A DNA stretch of 52,260 nt from Actinomycetaceae bacterium (GTDB taxonomy: Bacteria > Actinomycetota > Actinomycetes > Actinomycetales > Actinomycetaceae). The translations under genes and the position numbers were made by a program. Of this stretch, positions 14,614-24,086 are shown in pieces. Each line of letters begins with the position of its first letter. The first letter of the stretch is position 1. The notes under the pieces are model-generated. The model saw nothing but the letters and a program-made list of their open reading frames with translations, was not told where the DNA came from and made no database searches. Location: contig JAUMUM010000016.1 in the NCBI GenBank assembly GCA_030530685.1, positions 1 to 52,260 of the forward strand, written 5' to 3'.

Positions 14614-17600
14614 CGGCCGGGAAAACCGCCGTCGACGAGTTTGAGGGCCGAACGCAGGGAGAGCCAGCAATGGAACCCGGCCTCATCGGCCTGGAAAACC
14701 CGCGCCCGTCGGGGAAGCCGATCCATAGGGCTAGGCCGCAATGGAGCCCGGCCTCATCGGCCGGGAAAACTGGCTGGTATGAGGACAATAGCGGCCGCAT
14801 ATCCAGCCGCAATGGAGCCCGGCCTCATCGGCCGGGAAAACCTTCCAAGCCTCAGTCGTCATGCTAGACGGGTTAAGCCGCAATGGAGCCCGGCCTCATC
14901 GGCCGGGAAAACTGCCGACGCCGTCCACCGCGTCATCGCTTCCCTCCAGCCGCAATGGAGCCCGGCCTCATCGGCCGGGAAAACTGATGACACGCGTAGG
15001 AATCTGGGCGCGATCAATATTGCCGCAATGGAGCCCGGCCTCATCGGCCGGGAAAACCCCGGACTACTACCGGATTGCTGCCCACTGGGCCGTGCCGCAA
15101 TGGAGCCCGGCCTCATCGGCCGGGAAAACAGGGTATCTCTTATATAGGCGAGGAGCCTGATAGTGCCGCAATGGAGCCCGGCCTCATCGGCCGGGAAAAC
15201 GGACCTCATTTCGACGCCATTAAACCACACTCTCAAGGCCGCAATGGAGCCCGGCCTCATCGGCCGGGAAAACCCCCCGTCTGTTCCCGCGACCACGTCG
15301 CACGATCCGGCCGCAATGGAGCCCGGCCTCATCGGCCGGGAAAACACCAGCAAAAACAATGACTCCACAACCAGCCAATAGGCCGCAATGGAGCCCGGCC
15401 TCATCGGCCGGGAAAACCCGCATACACGCCGAGCGCCGACACGCCGTCGTCAAGCCGCAATGGAGCCCGGCCTCATCGGCCGGGAAAACATATCACGGGC
15501 CAGTAAAGGTTCCCGTATTGGGTTGCCGCAATGGAGCCCGGCCTCATCGGCCGGGAAAACTCCTCGACCGAAGCGGTCGCGGTGGCGGTCATGGGCCGCA
15601 ATGGAGCCCGGCCTCATCGGCCGGGAAAACGTCCGCAGAATCTATGGTGTTGCGAAGCGTTAGATAGCCGCAATGGAGCCCGGCCTCATCGGCCGGGAAA
15701 ACGGCGGTTTCAGCGGACGCCAGTAGGGTTGCCCATAAGCCGCAATGGAGCCCGGCCTCATCGGCCGGGAAAACGCCGGCGACTTTCGACATCGAGTTTT
15801 TCATCCTAGCGCCGCAATGGAGCCCGGCCTCATCGGCCGGGAAAACCGGAAGAAGCACTGCGCCTAGCTCGCGAAGCTCGCGGCCGCAATGGAGCCCGGC
15901 CTCATCGGCCGGGAAAACACCTTGTCTTTCACGACTGGGGAGCGGGCAGCGCGTGGCCGCAATGGAGCCCGGCCTCATCGGCCGGGAAAACAAGCAGGGC
16001 GTTGAGCTCCTGCCTCATCTCAATCCGCCGCAATGGAGCCCGGCCTCATCGGCCGGGAAAACGCTTCCTGACGGCGAACACGTCGGGGCCTGACCATTGC
16101 CGCAATGGAGCCCGGCCTCATCGGCCGGGAAAACCACATGGGCCGACAAGGTCGAGCCGTACTGGGGGTGGCCGCAATGGAGCCCGGCCTCATCGGCCGG
16201 GAAAACTGGGCGCCGTAGCTTAGTACGCGCCCGTAATCGTAGCCGCAATGGAGCCCGGCCTCATCGGCCGGGAAAACCGGGCGGCCATACATGTCGCACA
16301 TCTTTTCCCAAATGCCGCAATGGAGCCCGGCCTCATCGGCCGGGAAAACCGGCGTGCCCGCGATAGCTTCCTCGCGGCATTGTATGCCGCAATGGAGCCC
16401 GGCCTCATCGGCCGGGAAAACTCGCCGTAGGACTGGCCGACGGTGCGCAGGTAGGGCCGCCGCAATGGAGCCCGGCCTCATCGGCCGGGAAAACTGCGTG
16501 TCTGTCATTATAGGATGCCTTTCTCGGTTGGCCGCAATGGAGCCCGGCCTCATCGGCCGGGAAAACCGCGAAATCGAAACCCTCGCATCCTGCGTAGCAG
16601 AAGCCGCAATGGAGCCCGGCCTCATCGGCCGGGAAAACGCGGCGCGGAGTGGCGTCTCATGGAGATTCGCACAGCCGCAATGGAGCCCGGCCTCATCGGC
16701 CGGGAAAACTGGATATCTATCGGGTATGCCGGGTCGATCTTGTCGCCGCAATGGAGCCCGGCCTCATCGGCCGGGAAAACCGTACTCCTCGCGCGGATCG
16801 TAGCCCTTCGCACGCAGCCGCAATGGAGCCCGGCCTCATCGGCCGGGAAAACTAGTCCCAGGATCGGCGACGAAAGACGTGCTCGAAAAGCCGCAATGGA
16901 GCCCGGCCTCATCGGCCGGGAAAACCTGCCAAGCGGCGGGCGGGCGAAACGGACTAGCAGGCCGCAATGGAGCCCGGCCTCATCGGCCGGGAAAACACGG
17001 TAGGTGTGCTAGTGCTACGGGGCGGCCGCGGTGCCGCAATGGAGCCCGGCCTCATCGGCCGGGAAAACAAGGCCGCTTATAGTCCCGCTTGCCGCGAAAA
17101 TTAGCCGCAATGGAGCCCGGCCTCATCGGCCGGGAAAACGGGCCAACCCCCGAGTTCTATGCGGCCATGGCCCGCGCTGCCGCAATGGAGCCCGGCCTCA
17201 TCGGCCGGGAAAACCACCATTTCCGGTAGACTAGAGGCAACAACGAGAGGCCGCAATGGAGCCCGGCCTCATCGGCCGGGAAAACGCAAGGTGACTTCGG
17301 CACGTACTCGGCGAGCGACCGGCCGCAATGGAGCCCGGCCTCATCGGCCGGGAAAACCGGCGAGATACTCGACAGCCGCCGCACCGTCGTGCGGCCGCAA
17401 TGGAGCCCGGCCTCATCGGCCGGGAAAACGTGCCCATGCGCCGGGGCCGTCGGTCGCGTGCTCCGGCCGCAATGGAGCCCGGCCTCATCGGCCGGGAAAA
17501 CAGCCCAGCCGGTCCGGAAGATACCGGCCAACCACGAGCCGCAATGGAGCCCGGCCTCATCGGCCGGGAAAACTGGCTTACTCGGTAACGATCGCGCGTG

Positions 17601-20600
17601 TGTGGAGCGGGCCGCAATGGAGCCCGGCCTCATCGGCCGGGAAAACGTGCGTTGCGATACGCGCGCATCTTCGGCGAAACGTTGCCGCAATGGAGCCCGG
17701 CCTCATCGGCCGGGAAAACTTGCGGTTATGAGGCCAATCGTCGGCGTTCTTCCAGCCGCAATGGAGCCCGGCCTCATCGGCCGGGAAAACCGCTCTCATA
17801 GAGCAGGTCGCGACTGACGGGACCGAGCCGCAATGGAGCCCGGCCTCATCGGCCGGGAAAACATCTCGGCGACATCGCCACGATCGACTGGCAGGCGGTT
17901 GCCGCAATGGAGCCCGGCCTCATCGGCCGGGAAAACCAGAGTTTGGGCGGCTGCCGCAGGCCCAGGACCGGGCCGCAATGGAGCCCGGCCTCATCGGCCG
18001 GGAAAACTTCGCCCGCGCCGCCGAAGCCTACAAGGGGATCGAGCCGCAATGGAGCCCGGCCTCATCGGCCGGGAAAACGTCGAGCAGTACACGACGATGG
18101 CGGATTGGCAAAAAGCCGCAATGGAGCCCGGCCTCATCGGCCGGGAAAACTGGAGCTGGCGGCCTGGCTAGCCGAAGCCGAGACCGCCGCAATGGAGCCC
18201 GGCCTCATCGGCCGGGAAAACTACACCACCGAAAACCTGCCCGTCCCGACCGAACAGGCCGCAATGGAGCCCGGCCTCATCGGCCGGGAAAACCCGCGGC
18301 AAAACCACCGCCATGCAACTCATGGCACTCGACGCCGCAATGGAGCCCGGCCTCATCGGCCGGGAAAACGCGCCACGTCATCTTCGTGGACCACACGCCC
18401 TTGTGGCCGCAATGGAGCCCGGCCTCATCGGCCGGGAAAACAGGGGATGCGCCCGGGCCGGACCTTGCCAAAAGCGCGCCGCAATGGAGCCCGGCCTCAT
18501 CGGCCGGGAAAACAGGGTATCTCTTATATAGGCGAGGAGCCTGATAGTGCCGCAATGGAGCCCGGCCTCATCGGCCGGGAAAACGCATTCGCCTCCAAAC
18601 TCCGAACCGCCTCGCCAATCTGCCGCAATGGAGCCCGGCCTCATCGGCCGGGAAAACCGGCCCAGTCAGGTGTGACCTACCGGGGCTGGGCCGGCCGCAA
18701 TGGAGCCCGGCCTCATCGGCCGGGAAAACCGGCGGCCGCGACCTGCGCTGCCTGCCCAGTCCGTGCCGCAATGGAGCCCGGCCTCATCGGCCGGGAAAAC
18801 CGGAGTTTGGGCGGCTGCCGCAGGCCCAGGACCGGGCCGCAATGGAGCCCGGCCTCATCGGCCGGGAAAACCAGGCCGAGCAGGTCGCCGAGGACATCGC
18901 AGAAGAGGCCGCAATGGAGCCCGGCCTCATCGGCCGGGAAAACCAAAATATCTTTCAGTCTAAGTGTACGCCGGAAAGGGCCGCAATGGAGCCCGGCCTC
19001 ATCGGCCGGGAAAACCCGACTGAGACGGCAGCTGAGGATTATCCAGGTGCCGCAATGGAGCCCGGCCTCATCGGCCGGGAAAACGAAATTAAAGATGGGG
19101 CGCGCCTTCACCGATTCCTCGCCGCAATGGAGCCCGGCCTCATCGGCCGGGAAAACACGTTCGCACGGCCGTACATGTCGCACATTTTTTCGTGCCGCAA
19201 TGGAGCCCGGCCTCATCGGCCGGGAAAACACGTTCGCACGGCCGTACATGTCGCACATTTTTTCGTGCCGCAATGGAGCCCGGCCTCATCGGCCGGGAAA
19301 ACCGGCCTGCCGGGCTTTGTCCATGGTCCAGGTGACGCGGCCGCAATGGAGCCCGGCCTCATCGGCCGGGAAAACGACGACGATAGTGCCGGAGCCTCGA
19401 TTGTCTCCAGGCCGCAATGGAGCCCGGCCTCATCGGCCGGGAAAACGCGGCGTAGCCAGCGAGGGCGTCGCCGGGGCCATTACGCCGCAATGGAGCCCGG
19501 CCTCATCGGCCGGGAAAACGTAAGGGCGAGATAGCCGTCCGTGAGCGTGGACAAGCCGCAATGGAGCCCGGCCTCATCGGCCGGGAAAACCGCGATCGAG
19601 GTCTCAATGATGGAGACGGCACGGTGCCGCAATGGAGCCCGGCCTCATCGGCCGGGAAAACGCCGGCGACTTTCGACATCGAGTTTTTCATCTTAGCGCC
19701 GCAATGGAGCCCGGCCTCATCGGCCGGGAAAACGTGAGCGCGGGCATCGGCGATACTGGCAGCGTAGATGCCGCAATGGAGCCCGGCCTCATCGGCCGGG
19801 AAAACTACTGCACCCTCGATCGCCGCGCCGAGCTCGGGCGCGGCCGCAATGGAGCCCGGCCTCATCGGCCGGGAAAACTGGCTTACTCGGTAACGATCGT
19901 GCGTGTGTGGAGCGGGCCGCAATGGAGCCCGGCCTCATCGGCCGGGAAAACAAGCGAGCATGTTGTCAGTGCTGAACCACTCGGACTGGCCGCAATGGAG
20001 CCCGGCCTCATCGGCCGGGAAAACCACCCTTCAGCCATTACGCACCGCCTCGATTTGCGGGCCGCAATGGAGCCCGGCCTCATCGGCCGGGAAAACCCGG
20101 GCAGATCTCTGACAACTTCGTGTACATCCTGGCCGCAATGGAGCCCGGCCTCATCGGCCGGGAAAACCGGGCCCTATTCGCCACGGTCGGACAGCGCCAG
20201 AAAGCCGCAATGGAGCCCGGCCTCATCGGCCGGGAAAACGGGCGGCGGATCGGGACCTGACAGTAACCGGGAAAGCCGCAATGGAGCCCGGCCTCATCGG
20301 CCGGGAAAACCTCGTGGCCAGTCTTGATGATGAGGAGACGCAGCCCGGCCGCAATGGAGCCCGGCCTCATCGGCCGGGAAAACGGGGACCTATACCGCTC
20401 AACGTCTTTCGCCTGACACGGCCGCAATGGAGCCCGGCCTCATCGGCCGGGAAAACCCGTTGGCGATGCCGGCGGCGACGGAGAAGCCGGCCCTGCCGCA
20501 ATGGAGCCCGGCCTCATCGGCCGGGAAAACCAGCTATCCGCCCGATCACCGGGAATATGGGTGCGAGCCGCAATGGAGCCCGGCCTCATCGGCCGGGAAA

Positions 20601-21031
20601 ACACGAGCTTCGCGGGCCAGGCGTAGCGCCTCTTCCGGCCGCAATGGAGCCCGGCCTCATCGGCCGGGAAAACACACCGGCACCCAGCAAGGCGGCTTCG
20701 CTGAAGGTGCCGCAATGGAGCCCGGCCTCATCGGCCGGGAAAACTGCGTGCGCCAACGTCTCTGTAGTGTCCTCAAAGTCGCCGCAATGGAGCCCGGCCT
20801 CATCGGCCGGGAAAACAGGTGTTCCGTCGCACGCCAGGGCCAGGTTCTCAAGGCCGCAATGGAGCCCGGCCTCATCGGCCGGGAAAACTCCACTCTCTTC
20901 GATGTCTGGCGCAACTTTCTTGAGGCCGCAATGGAGCCCGGCCTCATCGGCCGGGAAAACCGCGCTCAGTAGGTCAGATTTGCCCGACTGGCGTGGCCGC
21001 AATGGAGCCCGGCCTCATCGGCCGGGAAAAC
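14591..21031 (-). CRISPR. Type I-G CRISPR array, 90 repeats and 89 spacers
   Basis: A 36-bp repeat, on the plus strand beginning GCCGCAATGG and ending GGCCGGGAAAAC, contains a 7-bp stem (CCCGGCC/GGCCGGG) with a 5-nt loop. I counted 90 copies. The first two (14591-14626 with 3 mismatches, 14664-14699 with 4) are degenerate; from 14735 to 21031 I saw no repeat variants. Spacers are 33-40 bp, mostly 35-37. The degenerate end is normally the old, leader-distal end, and the other end faces cas2, so transcription is inferred on the minus strand, where repeats start GTTTTCCC and end CCATTGCGGC. Some spacers recur: 15130/18514 identical, 19157/19230 identical and adjacent, and 15775/19662, 17574/19879 and 17937/18801 differ by one base each. 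Confidence 0.97.
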
Positions 21032-21196
21032 AGCTCGCGAATTCTTCCGCGGTAGGCCACCAGTTTCGCACATTCTCGCGAGCACTGCCACGCAACTACC
21101 CCTCCAGTACTTCTCGTTCCGCTCCCCACCGGTTGAAACCCGCTCAGACTGGGTGTCGAGCACTGCCCAGGAAATCTTCCGGAACCATAGCGCTCG
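21032..21196 (-). promoter_or_regulatory. Probable CRISPR leader
   Basis: This 165-bp gap lies between cas2 and the perfect end of the array and contains no ORF of protein character. An 11-bp direct repeat CGAGCACTGCC occurs at 21079-21089 and 21157-21167. It is not notably AT-rich, and no clear -10/-35 pair toward the array is visible, so the leader call rests on position and on the degenerate repeats at the opposite end. Confidence 0.5.
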
Positions 21197-21487
21197 CTAC
21201 ACAATCTGCGGTGACCTTGTAGGAAGACTCTCGCGACAACCAATGAATGTAAAACGATCTTCGCCTATCTCTCCTAGGTCTACGATCACCACCGAGTCTA
21301 CGGACAAGTTCATGACCGCCTCCCCCATTTCCCGCAAGTGGAACAGCTCAGTCCTATTCAGATCGCAAATGAAAACAGAGTACTGCAAGCGCTCCCCGTT
21401 AGACTCCATCAGTTTGCAGATCCTACGCAACCGTGCAGAATCCCTTATGTCATAAGCAATCAAGTATCGCCGTCGGTTCGTCTTCAT
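21197..21487 (-). CDS. cas2: CRISPR-associated endonuclease Cas2
   Basis: A 96-residue ferredoxin-fold protein, the structural partner of Cas1 in spacer integration. It begins MKTNRRRYLIAYDIRDSARL, with the conserved Asp after the first beta strand (YDIRD), followed by RRICKLMESNGERLQYSVFI and CDL, a typical Cas2 core. Length is usual. Its ATG overlaps the stop of the cas4-cas1 gene by 4 bp, so translation is coupled. It is the last gene of the operon and lies 165 bp from the array. Confidence 0.95.
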   Translation of the reverse strand: MKTNRRRYLIAYDIRDSARLRRICKLMESNGERLQYSVFICDLNRTELFHLREMGEAVMNLSVDSVVIVDLGEIGEDRFTFIGCRESLPTRSPQIV

Positions 21488-23169
21488 CGAGTCACCATTG
21501 CCGTGTAGTCGTCCAACTCCCCCAGTGTGACCGCGCCCAGCACCCGAGCCTGGATGTCCATCACTCGACGGTAGCTAGCCTTGTATCCAAACTGCGGATG
21601 GGTGATCTCCTGATCCAGCCGCCGCTCGTACGCCCTGAGCACGGCCTTGCGGCCGCTCGCCTCCAGCATGCAACCACCGGCGCGGCTACGGAAGTCACGT
21701 GGCCCCACCTCGCCGTTGTTCAGCACCTGCAATACGACACTTTCGGCTACCAAAGAGCGGAATTCCTCCGCCAAGTCCAACGCCAAGGCCGGACGTCCGA
21801 ACCGTGGCTTATGGAACATCCCGTAGTACGGGTCAAAACCTATCCCCGCTAGCGTCACAGTCAGGTCCTTCACCAACAATGAGTAGCAGAACGACAGTAG
21901 CGCATTGAGCGGATCCTTCGGCGGCCGCCTACTGCGCCCATTCTCCTGAAAATCCGAGACGTCTACACGCGAATTCTTCCCTATCATCGCGGGGAAACTC
22001 TCGAAGTACAGACGAGCTGCAGTCCCCTCTATGCCAAGCAGCTGCTGCGACGAACTAGTCCGCAACGCTTGGATAGCGAGCTCCTTAAGTTGATCGCCGA
22101 CTCTAGCAAGCTCCGCACGCGCATTACGACGCAGCAGCGTCCGATTGTTACGGATCTTTCCGGAGATCATCCGACGCGCAACTTCGAGTTGCTGCTGCTC
22201 AGAAGCTCGAAACTGCGCGATCCGCAGGTCCACGTTCTTGCCAGGAAGGCCTTCAGCGAGGCCGGAGAACCACCCCCCGTAGCTGAACCAAAGGACAGGA
22301 ATGTCGCGGGAAAGCAGTGTCCTGACGGCCTGGGCGGACACTGTCACATTCCCGAATACGCACACCTGACTGACATCTATCAACCGATAACTCGCCTGCA
22401 GTTCGCCGGCGGATCTGACCTCGAGGCGGTCACCGCGTACCCCCACCGTGGAGCCCTGCACTGTCACGTACACCGGGCGGCCCTCCAGCACTGGCGCCAT
22501 CAGACGCTTGAGAGGACGCCTCTGCCTCGGCGGCGTTTTCAGCGCCTCCAGTTCATCGGGCAGGCAGATACCCACCAGGGAGCAGCGGGCGCACTTCGGA
22601 CTATCACGCAGTGGTGGAGGCGCCTCCGGGTCGGAAGCCACCCGCCATGCGCGCACCACGGTATCGGTGATCTCCTTCAGTGCCGCGTCATCCACGGTGA
22701 TATGGACGCGTTGCCGTGTCTCGGCATACCAGATCTCAGCCCGCTCGACGGCGTAACCCTCCTCGCGCAGCAGCAGCGCCTGAACCAAGCACTGCACCCG
22801 ATCGCCGGGCCATGGGCCACCATCTTTGTCGGGGTGCCCCTTTTTGTAATCGACCGGGACGACGGTGCCGTCCCCACCGTCCTCGACAAGGTCCAGGCGG
22901 GTGGCCAGGCCGAGCCACTGCGATGACAGCGACACTGACCTGGCAACTCGACCGTTCCACGCCTCGGACTTGTCCGGCAGGTCTCCCGTCTCCCGATCAA
23001 CGACGCGGTGCAGATACAGGCCCTCCTCGACGTCGTCGCTGGTTGCGAATTGCTGCTGCACCCACTCAAGGTGAAACAGTCGGGGGCAGTACACGAACTC
23101 ATTCAGCATGCGTGCGGGCACCGTCTCCGGTAGTCCCGGCAGGTCCGGTCTGATGACGTCGACGCTCAT
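21484..23169 (-). CDS. cas4-cas1: Cas4-Cas1 fusion protein (spacer acquisition)
   Basis: A 561-residue fusion. Residues 1-215 are Cas4, a RecB-like nuclease that trims prespacers and selects the PAM: FVYCPRLFHLEW supplies the first Cys (Cys28), VVPVDYKKG and RVQCLVQALLLREEGY are nuclease motifs, and CARCSLVGIC (about 198-207) supplies the remaining iron-sulfur cysteines. Residues 230-561 are Cas1, the integrase: TVQGSTVGVRGDRLEV, a catalytic Glu in LLGIEGTAARLYFESF, and the His/acid motif in YYGMFHKPRFGRPALALDLA. The fusion is characteristic of type I-G and some I-B/V relatives. Stop and start codons overlap with cas2 downstream and the Cas8-type gene upstream by 4 bp each. Confidence 0.96.
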   Translation of the reverse strand: MSVDVIRPDLPGLPETVPARMLNEFVYCPRLFHLEWVQQQFATSDDVEEGLYLHRVVDRETGDLPDKSEAWNGRVARSVSLSSQWLGLATRLDLVEDGGDGTVVPVDYKKGHPDKDGGPWPGDRVQCLVQALLLREEGYAVERAEIWYAETRQRVHITVDDAALKEITDTVVRAWRVASDPEAPPPLRDSPKCARCSLVGICLPDELEALKTPPRQRRPLKRLMAPVLEGRPVYVTVQGSTVGVRGDRLEVRSAGELQASYRLIDVSQVCVFGNVTVSAQAVRTLLSRDIPVLWFSYGGWFSGLAEGLPGKNVDLRIAQFRASEQQQLEVARRMISGKIRNNRTLLRRNARAELARVGDQLKELAIQALRTSSSQQLLGIEGTAARLYFESFPAMIGKNSRVDVSDFQENGRSRRPPKDPLNALLSFCYSLLVKDLTVTLAGIGFDPYYGMFHKPRFGRPALALDLAEEFRSLVAESVVLQVLNNGEVGPRDFRSRAGGCMLEASGRKAVLRAYERRLDQEITHPQFGYKASYRRVMDIQARVLGAVTLGELDDYTAMVTR

Positions 23170-24086
23170 GACACCGGCACCAATACGCCCGCTGATTTAC
23201 CGCCGGCTGCCTGACGGCGCTGCGCGCAGCAGACATGGAAGATACCGAGCAGGCGGAGAGCAGCGGCATCCGGGGTCTTCGTCTCCCCTTTACCTTCGAG
23301 AACCGGATGCTCAACAAGTGCCTTTATCGCCGCCGGACCGAGCGGTTCCCGCCAGAGTGGCAACCGCAGTTCCTGCCGTCGGCGCCCGGCAGTGTGCCAG
23401 CCACTGGTACGGGGTTGCTTTCCAGCGGCCGTGGTGGTCCACAGCGGGTAGGACATGAGCGCGAGCCACGTCGCCCCGGGCACGCCGCGCATCTCGGCCT
23501 TGCCCCTGCCGTCCTCGCCGCTGTCCCAGTTGGCGCGGTGATCCAGGAACTCGCCGGTTACACCCGACACTCTGCGCCAGCCGACTAGCGCCTGACGCAG
23601 GTATTCGGGATTGGACTGAACCAGCCGTAGAGGCTTCTCTAGCATGGTCGCCATGGACTGCTTGCCTGCAGGCGCCGTGAACTGGCTGATCGCTCCGCGC
23701 CCCTGGGAGTCGGCGACCAGATCCGTCACCAAGCTGGCGAGCCATTTCTGTACCACGGGCGACGGAGGATCGACGCCGAAGCGTTCGTGCAGTTGCCCCT
23801 GTTTGAGTCTCAGCTTGTCAGGCGCTTCCCCGGGTGGCGGAAACCCCGGAGGTCCTCCGGGCACCACCACGTCTTCGGGCATCTCGGCAACTAGTTCCGA
23901 CAGCTCCTCGACGACGACGTCTACCGATGCCAACCTCGAACGCAGCACCGGTGCCCGATCCGTCGGATCCCAGGACAGGCACGCACCCTCATCAACAAAG
24001 TCGTGAATCAACCGGAGCGTGCCGATCGCAGCAAGAATGGCCAGCGGCGATTCGCCGACCAGTGCAGGAAACTTGACTTGGCTCAT
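23166..24086 (-). CDS. cas8g: Small Cas8-type subunit of the type I-G effector (Cas8u2/Csb3-like)
   Basis: A 306-residue protein beginning MSQVKFPALVGESPLAILAA, then GTLRLIHDFVDEGACLSWDP. Its position between cas3 and cas4-cas1, its length, and the absence of any other large-subunit gene identify it as the small Cas8-like subunit of I-G Cascade, as in the Geobacter sulfurreducens locus. Central features are a Pro/Gly-rich loop (VVVPGGPPGFPPPGEAPD, about 75-92) and a segment ISQFTAPAGKQSMATMLEKP. The family diverges quickly, so motif evidence is weak and the call leans on synteny. The ATG at 24084-24086 has GGAGG 5 nt upstream and overlaps the cas3 stop as ATGA. Confidence 0.72.
   Translation of the reverse strand: MSQVKFPALVGESPLAILAAIGTLRLIHDFVDEGACLSWDPTDRAPVLRSRLASVDVVVEELSELVAEMPEDVVVPGGPPGFPPPGEAPDKLRLKQGQLHERFGVDPPSPVVQKWLASLVTDLVADSQGRGAISQFTAPAGKQSMATMLEKPLRLVQSNPEYLRQALVGWRRVSGVTGEFLDHRANWDSGEDGRGKAEMRGVPGATWLALMSYPLWTTTAAGKQPRTSGWHTAGRRRQELRLPLWREPLGPAAIKALVEHPVLEGKGETKTPDAAALRLLGIFHVCCAQRRQAAGGKSAGVLVPVS

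Noticed and set aside
14670-20972. Many long open frames inside the CRISPR region on both strands, encoding repeated segments such as NGARPHRPGK, AMEPGLIGREN or FPADEAGLHCG.
   Set aside because: The repeat lacks stop codons in most frames and many repeat-spacer units are multiples of three, so long frames arise automatically. They have no independent coding evidence.
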